From Dactylosporangium vinaceum (GTDB taxonomy: Bacteria > Actinomycetota > Actinomycetes > Mycobacteriales > Micromonosporaceae): a stretch of DNA of 64,000 nt. The first letter of the stretch is position 1, and each line of letters starts with the position of its first letter. The notes under the pieces were generated by a model. It saw only the letters and a program-made list of their open reading frames with translations. It searched no databases and was not told where the DNA came from. Below, piece by piece: positions 33,415 to 42,899 of this stretch. Both the position numbers and the translations under genes were made by a program. The stretch lies in contig NZ_CP061913.1 of assembly GCF_019904175.1 (NCBI RefSeq), positions 5,518,001 through 5,582,000 on the forward strand. Reading direction: 5' to 3'.

Positions 33415-34380
33415 CCGGGCACCGCGTCGCCGGGCGGTGCCTGTCGCTCCACCGCCGCCCGAAGCTCCGGCGCCACCTCCCGGGCGACCGCCACACAATC
33501 GACGGCGAGCCGCACTGCCTCGGCCGTACCGCTCCCGCTCGACCAACAGCCCGCTGCCGGCGGTCTCCTCGAGTGCCACCAGGGGCGTGGGGATGCTGCT
33601 CCCTGCGGCGGCTGTTCGAGGCCCGGGCCGGACCAGCCGACCGGCCTGGCCGGCCAGGCCGGCCCGAGGGCGTGTGCTCGTCGTCGTGTGCGGCACCCGC
33701 GCCCTGCTCGACGCCGCGTCCGGCCCGGAATGAGGGCGAACTCAGGGGCCCGATTCCTCGTCCGCGGCGACGCCGACCGCTGACCGACGCTCACCCAACG
33801 CCTGCCCGACGGCTCGACCCGCGGCTGGAGTCATTGACCCTCGCATCCGCCCGGTCCGGCAGCATGGCCCGGCTCGCCGCCGCCGACCTGCCTTCGGGCC
33901 GCCCCACCCGACCGTGGCGGGAATACTCCTGGGGACATCACACCGGCGCCCACCGCAAACCGAGCTGAACGAGGACATGCGCGTGCTGATATCCGAACGG
34001 ACGGGACGTTACGACGAAGTCGTTGTCCGGATACTTCGCGGCCTGCCGATCACCGTCGAAGGGTCGGGCGGCCACGAGGGTCCGGGTCGGGGACTCGCCG
34101 ATCGTCGCCGGATCGGCCGCCTCGACTCGCGAACGGCCCGCGCGGGGGTTGACGGTCGGGCCGCCGGACCGGGTACGGTCAGGATCTCGGCCTCGCGCGG
34201 CCCGGGCCGGCGCCCCGGTCGGGAGTCGGTCGGGAGTCGGTTGCGGCCCTGGCTGTATCGGAGGTGAGCGGCGGCCATGTTCGAGCACTTCGGCCGGTCC
34301 GCCGGGCCGCGGACCCCGAGGGCTGTCCCGCCCGGTGAGGCGAAGCCCGGGCGGGTCGGGCTGTTCACGGCCGCCGTACG
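33415..34380. other. About 970-bp region without a convincing gene
   Basis: No open frame here resembles a family. On the minus strand, a coding-like stretch near 33480-33690 (VALEETAGSGLLVERERYG) continues one frame away as EAVRLAVDCVAVAREVAPEL, hinting at a decayed gene. A 22-bp perfect palindrome (33641-33662) lies inside. The last 150 bp must hold the promoter of the FGGY kinase operon; no clear -10/-35 pair was identified. Confidence 0.4.
33641..33662. repeat. Perfect 22-bp GC palindrome
   Basis: CCGGCCTGGCC mirrored to GGCCAGGCCGG, made only of G/C except for one A and one T. Could be a cruciform, a terminator part or chance in very GC-rich DNA. Confidence 0.4.
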
Positions 34381-35784
34381 GTGAGCGGCATACTCGCCAT
34401 CGACCAGGGCACCTCGGGCACCAAGGCCGTGGTCACCGGCTTCGACGGGCAGGTGCTGGCCACGGCCGAGGAGGAGCTGCGCCCGCGGTACCTCGACGGC
34501 GGCGGCGTCGAGCAGGACCCGCACGCGCTGCTCGCCTCCGTGTTCACGGCCGGGCGGCGGGCGGTCGCCGCGGCCGGCGTGCCGCTCGAGGCCGTGGCGC
34601 TCGCGAACCAGGGCGAGACGGTCCTGGCCTGGGACCGGGCCACCGGCGAGCCGCTGAGCCCGGCGATCGTCTGGCAGGACCGCCGGGCCGAGGCCGTCTG
34701 CACCGCCCGCGCCGACGCCGCCGGGCGGGTGGCCGCGCTCACCGGCCTCGTGCTGGACCCCTACTTCTCGGCGCCGAAGATGCGGTGGCTGCGCGACCAG
34801 GGCTTCGACGGTGGCGTCGTCACGACGACCGACGCCTGGATCGTGTACCGCCTGTGCCGTGCCTTCGTCACCGACGCCGCCACGGCGAGCCGTTCGCTGC
34901 TGCTCGACCTCGACACCGTGGCGTGGAGCGACGAGCTGCTCGACCTCTTCGGGCTCGGCGCCGAGGAGCGGCCCGAGATTGTGGCGAGTGACGCGATCGT
35001 CGGCACCACCGCCGCGTTCGGCGGCGAGGTCCCGGTCACCGGCCTCATCGTCGACCAGCAGGCCGCCCTGCTCGCCGAGGCGTGCCTCGACCCGGGCACC
35101 GCCAAGTGCACGTACGGCACCGGCGCCTTCCTCCTGGCCCAGCTCGGCGCGGCCGCCACCCGGTCCCGGGCCGGCCTGTCGACGTCTGTCGCGTGGCGGC
35201 TGCGCGACACCACCGCCTACTGCGCCGACGGCCAGGTCTACACCGCTGCCTCCGCCGTGCGCTGGCTCACCGACCTCGGCCTCATCCGCGGCGCCGCCGA
35301 GCTCGACACCGTCGCCGCTCCCGACAGCGGCGGCGTCCTGTGCGTCCCCGCCCTCGCCGGTCTCGCCGCACCGTGGTGGCGCCCGGCCGCGACCGCCTCG
35401 CTCACCGGGATGACCCTCGACACCGGCCGCGGGCACATCGTCCGGGCCGTCCTGGAGGGCATCGCCGCCCAGGTCGCCACGCTCGTCGGCGTCACCGGCA
35501 GCGACCTCGGCACGCCGCTGACCCGGCTGCGCGTCGACGGCGGCCTCACCCGCTCGCGCGTGCTCATGCAGGCCCAGGCCGACCTCGCCCAGATCCCCGT
35601 CGACGTGTACCCGTCGGCGCACGCCACAGCCCTCGGCGCCGCCGCCTGCGCCCGCCTCGCCCTGCACCCGGGACTGTCCATCGCGGACGCGGCCGGCGCC
35701 TGGAGTCCGGCGGCGACGTTCGAGCCCGAATGGTCGCCGGACCGCGCCGCCGAGCACCTCGGCCGCTGGCGGGCGCAGGTATGA
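34381..35784 (+). CDS. FGGY-family carbohydrate kinase, glycerol-kinase-like
   Basis: A 467-residue kinase. It has the N-terminal ATP-phosphate motif LAIDQGTSGTKAVV, IVWQDRRAE, the DAWIVYRL segment, TYGTGAF and a C-terminal VDGGLTRSRVLMQ. Followed by overlapping genes for a glycerol-3-phosphate dehydrogenase-type enzyme and an FAD oxidoreductase, so glycerol or a related polyol is the likely substrate. It is somewhat shorter than GlpK (about 500). GTG at 34381; the stop overlaps the next ATG. Confidence 0.88.
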   Translation: MSGILAIDQGTSGTKAVVTGFDGQVLATAEEELRPRYLDGGGVEQDPHALLASVFTAGRRAVAAAGVPLEAVALANQGETVLAWDRATGEPLSPAIVWQDRRAEAVCTARADAAGRVAALTGLVLDPYFSAPKMRWLRDQGFDGGVVTTTDAWIVYRLCRAFVTDAATASRSLLLDLDTVAWSDELLDLFGLGAEERPEIVASDAIVGTTAAFGGEVPVTGLIVDQQAALLAEACLDPGTAKCTYGTGAFLLAQLGAAATRSRAGLSTSVAWRLRDTTAYCADGQVYTAASAVRWLTDLGLIRGAAELDTVAAPDSGGVLCVPALAGLAAPWWRPAATASLTGMTLDTGRGHIVRAVLEGIAAQVATLVGVTGSDLGTPLTRLRVDGGLTRSRVLMQAQADLAQIPVDVYPSAHATALGAAACARLALHPGLSIADAAGAWSPAATFEPEWSPDRAAEHLGRWRAQV

Positions 35785-37139
35785 CGGCGTTCGACGTGGC
35801 GGTCATCGGCGCCGGGCTGGTCGGCTCGGCGATCGCCCGGCTGCTCGGCGGTGCCCGGCTGCGCACGGTGCTCATCGAGGCCCGCGACGACGTCGGCGAC
35901 GGCACGAGCAAGGCCAACACCGCGATCCTGCACACCGGCTTCGACGCCACGCCCGGCACCCTCGAGGCCCGCCTGGTCGCCCGCGGCTACCGCCTCCTGC
36001 GCGAATACGCCGAGGCCACCGGTGTCCCGGTCGAGCGCACCGGCGCCCTGCTCGTCGCGTGGACGCCGCAGGAGCTGGCCACCCTCCCCGCACTGCGGGA
36101 CAAGGCCGAACGCAACGGCTACACCGACTGCGCCATCATCGATGCACGGCAGGTGTACTCCACCGTCCCCGGCCTGGCCCCCGGAGCCCTCGGCGGCCTC
36201 ACCGTCCCGGGCGAGTCGATCACCTGCACGTGGACGACGAACCTGGCCCTGGCCACCGACGCTGTCAACCGCGGCGTGACACTCCTGCGCGGCCACCGCG
36301 TGACGGCGGTCCACGACGACGGTGCGCTGACCCGGCTCGGCACCGACCGCGGCGAGATCGGCGCCCGCTGGGTCGTCAACGCGGCCGGCCTCGGCGCGGA
36401 CACCGTCGACCGGCTGTTCGGCCACGAACGGTTCACCGTCACCCCGCGCCGCGGCGAGCTCATCGTGTTCGACAAGCTCGCCCGGCCCATGGCGCCGCTC
36501 ATCGTCCTGCCCGTGCCGTCCAAGGTGGGCAAGGGCGTCCTCATCTCCCCGACGATCTACGGCAACGTGATGCTCGGGCCGACCGCCGAGGACCTCGACG
36601 ACCGCACCGCCACCGGCACCTCCGAGGCGGGCCTGCGATTCCTGCGGGACAGGGGCGCGGCGCTGATGCCGGGCCTGCTGCGGGAGGAGGTCACCGCCAC
36701 CTACGCCGGGCTGCGGGCCGCGATCGACGCCGACGACTACCTGATCGACGTGTCCGCGCGGCAGCGGTACGCGCTCGTCGGTGGCGTCCGCTCGACCGGC
36801 CTGACCGCCTCGATGGCCATCGCCGAGCACGTCGTGTCCCTCCTGGCCGGGCACCTGGACGTCGCGCCGCGGCCCGAGCTGCCGCCGGCGCCGCGCATGC
36901 CCAACCTCGGTGAGGCGTTTCCCCGGCCCTATCAGGACGTCGCGGCGATCGCGGGCGACGGCGAGTACGGCCGGATCGTCTGCTTCTGCGAACGCGTCAC
37001 CCGGGGCGAGATCCGCGACGCGCTCCGGTCGGTGATCCCACCGGTCACAGTGGACGGTCTGCGCCGCCGGACCCGGGCGATGAACGGCCGGTGCCAGGGG
37101 TTCTACTGCGGTGCGGAAGTCGCGGGGTCGCTGCGGTGA
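35781..37139 (+). CDS. FAD glycerol-3-phosphate dehydrogenase-type enzyme with 2Fe-2S BFD tail
   Basis: A 452-residue protein. The N-terminal Rossmann FAD motif is VIGAGLVGSAIARLLG and the DAO/GlpA fold carries NTAILHTGFDATPGTLEARL. A C-terminal BFD-like domain has CFC and, about 40 residues later, CQGFYC, giving four cysteines for a 2Fe-2S cluster. It probably oxidises glycerol-3-phosphate or a related hydroxy acid, passing electrons to the partner flavoprotein encoded next (GTGA overlap), as in GlpA/GlpB systems. Confidence 0.88.
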   Translation: MTAFDVAVIGAGLVGSAIARLLGGARLRTVLIEARDDVGDGTSKANTAILHTGFDATPGTLEARLVARGYRLLREYAEATGVPVERTGALLVAWTPQELATLPALRDKAERNGYTDCAIIDARQVYSTVPGLAPGALGGLTVPGESITCTWTTNLALATDAVNRGVTLLRGHRVTAVHDDGALTRLGTDRGEIGARWVVNAAGLGADTVDRLFGHERFTVTPRRGELIVFDKLARPMAPLIVLPVPSKVGKGVLISPTIYGNVMLGPTAEDLDDRTATGTSEAGLRFLRDRGAALMPGLLREEVTATYAGLRAAIDADDYLIDVSARQRYALVGGVRSTGLTASMAIAEHVVSLLAGHLDVAPRPELPPAPRMPNLGEAFPRPYQDVAAIAGDGEYGRIVCFCERVTRGEIRDALRSVIPPVTVDGLRRRTRAMNGRCQGFYCGAEVAGSLR

Positions 37140-38347
37140 GCGAGCACGTGCGGGTGGCGGTCGTCGGCGGCGGGCCGGCCGGGCTCACCGCGGCCGCCGC
37201 GCTGGCCGGGCGGGTCGGCGGGCCTGTGCTCGTGCTGGAGCGCGAGGCCGCGGCCGGCGGCATCCCGCGGCACAGCGACCACGGCGGGTACGGTCTGCGG
37301 GACCTGCACCGCGTCCACAGCGGACCGGCGTACGCGCGCTCGCTGGTGGCCCGCAGCCGCGCCGCCGGTGCCCGGGTGGAGACCGAGGCGATGGTGACCG
37401 GGTGGGCCGGCGAGCGGGCCCTCGAGGTGACGTCGCCGCGCGGGCGCCGGACCGTGACCGCCGACGCGATAGTGCTCGCGACCGGCGCGCGGGAACGGGC
37501 CCGCCCGGCCCGCTGGATCGCCGGCGACCGCCCGGCCGGCGTGTACACCACCGGCCAGCTCCAGCAGCTCGTCCACCTGCACCACCGCCCGGTCGGCCGC
37601 CGCGCCGTCGTCGTCGGAGCCGAGCTGGTGAGCTGGTCGGCAGTGCTCACCCTGCGCGCGGCCGGGTGCCGGACGGTCCTGCTCACCACGGAGCTGGACC
37701 GGCCCGAGCTGCGGCTGCCGATCCGGCCCGTGCGCACCCGGACCCGCGTCGCCGCCGTCCACGGCACCGGCCGGGTGTCCACTGTGGAGCTGGAGGACCT
37801 GCGCACCGGGCGCCGCACCCGCGTCGAGTGCGACACCGTCGTGCTCACCGGCGACTGGGTTCCCGACCACGAGCTGGCCCGCGCCGCCGGGCTGACCCTC
37901 GACCCCGGCACCCTCGGCCCGCGCGTGGACGCGGCGCTGCGCACCAGCCGGCCGGGCGTGTTCGCCGCCGGAAACCTGCTCCACCCGGTCGATACCGCCG
38001 ACGTCGCCGCCCTTGACGGTCGCCACGTGGCCGCGGCCGTGCAGCAGTGGCTGGCCGGCGGGGCCGCGGCGGCCGGGCCGGGCCTCGAGGTGGTGGCCGA
38101 GCCGCCGCTGCTCTGGGTGGCCCCGCAGCTGATCCACCCCGGCGGCCCGCCGCCGGCCCGTGGCCGCCTGCTGCTGTGGACCGCCGAGCGCCGCCGGCTC
38201 CCGCTGGTGACCGCCGCGCAGGACGGCCGCGTCGTGGGCTCGGCCCGCCTGCCGTGGCCCGCCGCGCCCGGCCGCATGTTCCGGGTCCCGTACTCGCTCG
38301 TCCGCGGGGCCGACCCGGGCGGCGGCCCGGTCCACCTCACACTCTGA
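37136..38347 (+). CDS. NAD(P)/FAD-dependent oxidoreductase, GlpB-like partner
   Basis: A 403-residue flavoprotein with GxGxxG at VAVVGGGPAGLTAAAAL, IVLATGARERARP, a second nucleotide site AVVVGAELVSWSAV, and GVFAAGNLLHPVDTADVA near the end. It resembles the second subunit found beside BFD-tailed glycerol-3-phosphate dehydrogenases and sarcosine/proline-type oxidases. It is the third gene of an overlapping operon with the kinase and dehydrogenase. Confidence 0.85.
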   Translation: MSEHVRVAVVGGGPAGLTAAAALAGRVGGPVLVLEREAAAGGIPRHSDHGGYGLRDLHRVHSGPAYARSLVARSRAAGARVETEAMVTGWAGERALEVTSPRGRRTVTADAIVLATGARERARPARWIAGDRPAGVYTTGQLQQLVHLHHRPVGRRAVVVGAELVSWSAVLTLRAAGCRTVLLTTELDRPELRLPIRPVRTRTRVAAVHGTGRVSTVELEDLRTGRRTRVECDTVVLTGDWVPDHELARAAGLTLDPGTLGPRVDAALRTSRPGVFAAGNLLHPVDTADVAALDGRHVAAAVQQWLAGGAAAAGPGLEVVAEPPLLWVAPQLIHPGGPPPARGRLLLWTAERRRLPLVTAAQDGRVVGSARLPWPAAPGRMFRVPYSLVRGADPGGGPVHLTL

Positions 38348-38505
38348 CCGGGGCTGCGGCCACGGCCCGGTCACCGTCCCGGCCGGAAGCGGTCGGCGGG
38401 TGGCCATGCGGCGCCCCGGTGCGCTTCTCGCCGATGTCACCCTGAACCTGGACAATGCGTCCGCGCGGGTGGCGGCTATGCTCGGCGGCTCCACGAGACT
38501 GGGGG

Positions 38506-39588
38506 GTGGCGACGGTGCGGGCGTGGGCGGTGCGGCAGTGGCCGGTGGCCGTGGGGCTGGGCGTGCTGCTGATCGGGGACGTCGTGTCGGTGCGCTGGCG
38601 GGACGTGCCGGGGCAGGGGTGGGTCTGGCCGGGAGCGGTCGCGCTCTGTGTGCTCGCGATAGCGGCCTGGCGCTGGCCCGTCGGCGCCGGCGTGGCCGGT
38701 GGGGCGCTGCTGATCGGGTGGTCGACGGTGCTGCGGCTGGCCGGGGCGCAGGTCGTGCCGGAGCTGGGCACCCTGCTCGCCGTCGAGGTCGGCGCGGTGG
38801 CCTGGCTGATGGTGGTGGCGGTCCGCCGGGAGAGCGTGGTCGTCGCCAGCGCGGCCGTCGCCTCACTCGTCACGGGCGGGGTCGCGGCGCAGTGGCTGCG
38901 GGTGGAGCCGTCGGCCGGCGCGCCGATGCACGATCGCCTGCTCTCGGCCGCGCTGCTGCTCTGCGTGTGCGTCATGGCCGGGCGGTTCCTGCGCAACCGC
39001 GACGCCGAGCGGGCCCGGGCGGTGCGGGCGGCGGTGGCGGCCGCGCGCGAACGGGAGCGCCTGGGGCTGGCCCGGGAGCTGCAGGAGGTCATCGCCCAGC
39101 ACACGCCGCCGGACAACGCCGAGGCGCAGGCGGCGCTGCAGTGCCTGACCGCGACGCTGCGGGGTGGGGACGCGGGCGAGGCACCGCGGGTGCGGGCCAC
39201 CGACGATCTCGTGGCCGATTTGAAGAGCGCGACCCATGGCGGCGGTACCGCGGTGGCGCTCGACGTGGACCTCGCGGAGCCGGTCCCGGCCGCCGTCAGC
39301 ACGACGGTGCTGCGCATGGTGCAGGAGTCGGTCGCCAACGCGCGGCGGCACGCGGCCGGGGCGCGGCGCATCGAGGCGAAGGTGCGCGCCGGCGGCGGCC
39401 TGATCCGGGTCGAGGTGAGCGACGACGGGCGGCCCACCGCCGCGAAGACGAGCGGGTTCGGGCTCATCGGCCTGCGCGAGCGGGTCCACCTCCTGGGCGG
39501 GGAGTTCTCGGCCGGGCGCACGCCGGAGGGCGGCTGGCTGACCGCCGCCGAACTGCCGTTGCGGGAGCCGGAGCCCGACGTACCGTAG
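38506..39588 (+). CDS. Histidine-kinase-like protein lacking the phosphoacceptor histidine
   Basis: A 360-residue protein. About five membrane helices (residues 10-160) precede a NarL-type dimerisation helix and HATPase domain (MVQESVANARRHA, FGLIGLRERVHLLGG). Where related kinases have ELHD, this reads ARELQEVIAQH, so the phosphorylated His is missing; the G1 box DDGxG is SDDGRP. No response regulator is adjacent. It may act as a pseudokinase or sensor scaffold. GTG at 38506 or 38515; a run of G's just upstream serves as ribosome site. Confidence 0.8.
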   Translation: MATVRAWAVRQWPVAVGLGVLLIGDVVSVRWRDVPGQGWVWPGAVALCVLAIAAWRWPVGAGVAGGALLIGWSTVLRLAGAQVVPELGTLLAVEVGAVAWLMVVAVRRESVVVASAAVASLVTGGVAAQWLRVEPSAGAPMHDRLLSAALLLCVCVMAGRFLRNRDAERARAVRAAVAAARERERLGLARELQEVIAQHTPPDNAEAQAALQCLTATLRGGDAGEAPRVRATDDLVADLKSATHGGGTAVALDVDLAEPVPAAVSTTVLRMVQESVANARRHAAGARRIEAKVRAGGGLIRVEVSDDGRPTAAKTSGFGLIGLRERVHLLGGEFSAGRTPEGGWLTAAELPLREPEPDVP

Positions 39589-39593
39589 GTCGG

Positions 39594-40646
39594 GTGAGTG
39601 TGGTCCGGCGGGAGGCGCGGCGGCGGTGGAGCGTTGTCGCCGGGCTCGTCGGCGTGCTCGTCGCCGTCCCGCTCGTGGTGGCGTTCGCGCCGGTCCGGGC
39701 GGCCGCCGTCACCCGCGACCAGGTCCTGGCCGCGTCCGACCGGCCGTATCAGGGCTACGTGGAGACGCGCGGTTCGGTGGTGCTGCCGGATCTTCCCCAA
39801 CTCGGCGAACTCGTCGGGCTTTTCGGGGGTACCACCAGTATGCGGGTCTGGCACAGGAATACCGATGCGTGGCGGGTGGCGGTGCTCGACCCGGTGGGGG
39901 AGCGGGACACGTTCCGCACCCCGGCGGCCACGTTCAGCTGGGACTACGGCCGCAACCTGTGGACCGAGACGGTCGGTGACCCGGCCGTGCGCGCGCCGCG
40001 GGCGGCCGATCTGACCCCGCCCGAGCTGGCCCGCCGCCTGCTGCGCGACGCCGGCGCGGACGCGGAGGTGCGCGCGCTGGCGCCCCGGCGCGTCGCCGGG
40101 ATCGCGGCGTCCGGCCTGCGTGTGGTACCGAAGGATCGGGACAGCACCATCGGGGCGATCGACGTGTGGGCGGACCCGCGCAGCGGACTCCCGCTGCTCG
40201 TCGACGTGCCCGGCGCGCTCACGACCCGGTTCCTCGACGTCAGCGCCGACGCGCCCGCCGACGACGTGCTGCAGCCGCGGGCGGCCGCGTCGTCCGGGTT
40301 CGCGTCCAGCACCCAGTCGGAGATCACCTCCGCCCTGAACAGCGTCGCCCGGGCGAACCTGCCCGGCGACCTCGCGGGGCGGGCGCGAGTGCCGGGGCCG
40401 GTGAGCGCGATCGCGGCGTACGGCAGCGGGCTCTCGCGGTTCGTCGTGATCGCGGTGCCGGGGCGCCTGGGGCAGCGCACGCTCAACGCGCTGCGCGACG
40501 GCGGCGGCGCACCGATCACGCAGGGTTACCTGATCCGGGCGGGGGTGCTGAGCATCGCTGTGACGCAGGCGGGGCGGCGCACCTACCTGATCGCCGGGTT
40601 CGTCACCCCCGCGCTCCTCACGGCCGCGGCCGGGCAGCTGCGATGA
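39594..40646 (+). CDS. LolA/MucB-fold membrane-anchored protein
   Basis: A 350-residue protein. One N-terminal hydrophobic helix (residues 10-38) is followed by an extracytoplasmic domain of the LolA/RseB type: PYQGYVETRG, MRVWHRNTDAWRVAVLD, ATFSWDYGRNLWTE, GIDVWADPRSGLPLLVDV-like strands. Such proteins bind lipids or act as envelope-stress sensors, and in actinomycetes often precede ABC exporters. Five bases after the kinase-like gene, and overlapping the ABC ATPase start (ATGA). Confidence 0.75.
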   Translation: MSVVRREARRRWSVVAGLVGVLVAVPLVVAFAPVRAAAVTRDQVLAASDRPYQGYVETRGSVVLPDLPQLGELVGLFGGTTSMRVWHRNTDAWRVAVLDPVGERDTFRTPAATFSWDYGRNLWTETVGDPAVRAPRAADLTPPELARRLLRDAGADAEVRALAPRRVAGIAASGLRVVPKDRDSTIGAIDVWADPRSGLPLLVDVPGALTTRFLDVSADAPADDVLQPRAAASSGFASSTQSEITSALNSVARANLPGDLAGRARVPGPVSAIAAYGSGLSRFVVIAVPGRLGQRTLNALRDGGGAPITQGYLIRAGVLSIAVTQAGRRTYLIAGFVTPALLTAAAGQLR

Positions 40647-41548
40647 TCGAGACGTCTGCACTCGTCAAGCGCTACGGCCGGGTGACAGCGGTCGGCGGCG
40701 TCGACGTGCGCGTGCCGGAGGGGGCGCGCTACGGGCTGCTCGGGCCCAACGGCTCCGGCAAGACCACGCTGATCCGGATGCTGCTCGGGCTCGTCTTCGC
40801 GACGAGCGGCGAGATCACCGTCATGGGCCGGCCGATCCCGCGCCGATTAGCCGAGGTCCTGCCGGAGGTGGGCGCGCTCGTCGAGGGTCCGGCGGCCTAC
40901 GGGCACCTGTCCGGGCGGGCCAACCTGCGCCTGCTCGACGGGGCCGGGCGGGCGGTGCGGACCACCCGCCGCCGGCGGATCGAGGAGGCGCTGGAGCGGG
41001 TGGGCCTGGCCGGGGTCGACGGCCGCCCGGTCCGCACCTACTCCCTCGGCATGCGCCAGCGCCTCGGCCTGGCCGCCGCACTGCTGCGCACCCCGCGCCT
41101 GCTCATCCTCGACGAGCCGACCAACGGCCTCGATCCGCAGGGCATCCACGAGATCCGGGCGCTGCTGCTGGAGGTCAACCGGGCCGGGACCACGCTGCTG
41201 CTCTCCAGCCACCTCCTGGCCGAGATCGAGCAGCTGTGCACCCGGGTCGGGATCATGGACCGCGGCCACCTCGTCGGCCAGGATGAGCTCGCCACGCTGC
41301 AGGCCCCGACCGGCCGCGTCGTGCTGCGCAGCCCCGACGCCGACGGGGTGGCCGCCCTGCTCGACGGCCGGGTCGTGGACCGCGACGGCGACCGGCTCGC
41401 CGTCACCCACCCCGACCCGGCCGCCCTCAACGCGCAGCTCGTCGCGGCCGGCCTGCGGGTCACCGAGCTGGCCACCGAACGCCGCACCCTGGAGCAGGTC
41501 GTGCTGCAGGCGACCGGGGCCGGCGCCGACCGGATGGAGCGCCGATGA
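40643..41548 (+). CDS. ABC transporter ATP-binding protein with a TTA codon
   Basis: A 301-residue ATPase: Walker A LGPNGSGKTTL, signature YSLGMRQRLGLA, Walker B LLILDEPTNGLDP and the H-loop SSHLL. The C-terminal extension is typical of drug/lantibiotic ABC-2 exporters. Codon 69 is TTA (40847-40849), a rare leucine codon read only by the bldA tRNA in streptomycete-type actinomycetes, so its translation may depend on developmental stage. ATGA overlap with the permease. Confidence 0.93.
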   Translation: MIETSALVKRYGRVTAVGGVDVRVPEGARYGLLGPNGSGKTTLIRMLLGLVFATSGEITVMGRPIPRRLAEVLPEVGALVEGPAAYGHLSGRANLRLLDGAGRAVRTTRRRRIEEALERVGLAGVDGRPVRTYSLGMRQRLGLAAALLRTPRLLILDEPTNGLDPQGIHEIRALLLEVNRAGTTLLLSSHLLAEIEQLCTRVGIMDRGHLVGQDELATLQAPTGRVVLRSPDADGVAALLDGRVVDRDGDRLAVTHPDPAALNAQLVAAGLRVTELATERRTLEQVVLQATGAGADRMERR

Positions 41549-42360
41549 TCGTCGTCGAGCTGCGCAAGCTCTTCCGCCGCCCGCGTACCCTGGTCTCGCT
41601 GGCGCTGCTCGTCGGCCTGCCGCTGACCGTGGCCGTCCTGCTCGCCACCACGCGGGTCGGCACCGCGGCGGGCAACGGACCGGCGTTCCTGTCGGCGGTC
41701 CTGAACAACGGTTCGCTCTTCCCGGCCGCCGCCCTGGCCATCGTCCTGCCGCTGTTCCTGCCGGTCGCGGTGGCGATCGTGGGCGGCGACGCGGTGGCGG
41801 GCGAGGCGAGCGCCGGCATGCTGCGCTATCTCATCGCCCGCCCGGTTGGCCGCACCCGCCTGCTGCTCGCGAAGCTCATGTCGCTCGTGGTGTACGTCCT
41901 GGGCGCCGTCCTGGCCGTCGTCGTCAGCGGCTACGTCATCGGCCTGCTGTTCTTCCCGGCCCAGCCCGGGGCCGAGGTCGTCACGTCGGTGTCCGGCCCG
42001 GCCCTGACCCCGCAGCAGGTGACGCTGCGCATCGGCGCGGCCATGCTCTACGTGGCCCTGTCCATGCTGGGCGTGGGCGCGATAGCCCTGTTCCTGTCCA
42101 CGGTGAGCGACTCGTCACTCGGCGCCACGCTCGGCGCGCTGGCCGCCCTGGTCGCGAGCCAGCTCTTCACCGCCCTGGACGCCGCCGCCGCGATCCGCCC
42201 CTACCTGCCGACCCGCTACTGGCTGGCCTGGATCGACTTCTTCCGCGAGCCGATCCTGTGGCGCGACATCGAACGCGGCCTGGGCATCCAGGCCGTCTAC
42301 GTCGCCGTCTTCCTGGGCCTGGCCTGGGCCAACTTCGCGACGAAGGACGTCACCTCGTAG
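41545..42360 (+). CDS. ABC-2 type permease
   Basis: A 271-residue membrane protein with about six hydrophobic helices and the loop GGDAVAGEASAGMLRYLIARPVGRTRLLLAKL, typical of ABC-2 exporters. It forms the channel for the ATPase encoded just upstream. The substrate is unknown; export of a lipid, peptide or drug is usual. Confidence 0.9.
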   Translation: MIVVELRKLFRRPRTLVSLALLVGLPLTVAVLLATTRVGTAAGNGPAFLSAVLNNGSLFPAAALAIVLPLFLPVAVAIVGGDAVAGEASAGMLRYLIARPVGRTRLLLAKLMSLVVYVLGAVLAVVVSGYVIGLLFFPAQPGAEVVTSVSGPALTPQQVTLRIGAAMLYVALSMLGVGAIALFLSTVSDSSLGATLGALAALVASQLFTALDAAAAIRPYLPTRYWLAWIDFFREPILWRDIERGLGIQAVYVAVFLGLAWANFATKDVTS

Positions 42361-42371
42361 CCCGGCCGGCC

Positions 42372-42899
42372 ATGGCATTCCGGCTGCGCGGCCGCGACGA
42401 TGCGGTGGTGGACCTGGTGAGCGCCCTGACGAGCGTGCTCGGGCTCGTCGCCGCAGCGGCCGGTGGCGCCGCCGCCTACAGGGTCCTCCGGCGCAGGTCC
42501 GGCATTGGCAGGCTCCACCGGACAGCGCTGCGCGAACGCGTCGACGTCGAAACCGTCATGCGCTCGCTTCAGGATTTTCTGCGCGAGTACCCCAGTCTGT
42601 CCGGGCTGGAAGCCCATATCCGAAGCCAGCTGTACACGATGAACGATGACTCGGTTCGCATCCGCAGCGAGGCGCTGTACTCCGAGTTGCAGGCTCCACC
42701 GCGATCAGTGCAGCGGCTGCGCCGCTTCGTGACAGCGCACGCGGACCACGGTGGTGTCTATCGGCTTGCCGTCCCGCTCGCCGTATCGCTGAGCAGTTGG
42801 TGGGACCCCGACGCCGCCCTCGTCGAGGTGCTCGATGCGCTTGCGGTCTCAGCCGCCGCGGTCGCTGACGCCGAGCGTCAGGCGGTGGGTCGTGGGTGA
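42372..42899 (+). CDS. Membrane-anchored protein of unknown family
   Basis: A 175-residue protein with a basic start, one or two hydrophobic helices in residues 10-38, then a mixed-charge helical region. No family recognised. The composition of its second half is less GC-biased than its neighbours. Its stop overlaps the start of the next small membrane protein, so the two are probably co-translated partners. Confidence 0.6.
   Translation: MAFRLRGRDDAVVDLVSALTSVLGLVAAAAGGAAAYRVLRRRSGIGRLHRTALRERVDVETVMRSLQDFLREYPSLSGLEAHIRSQLYTMNDDSVRIRSEALYSELQAPPRSVQRLRRFVTAHADHGGVYRLAVPLAVSLSSWWDPDAALVEVLDALAVSAAAVADAERQAVGRG

Noticed and set aside
34009..35757. Minus-strand open frame opposite the FGGY kinase
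   Set aside because: Shadow of a clear kinase gene, with typical antisense Gly/Arg/Val-rich composition.
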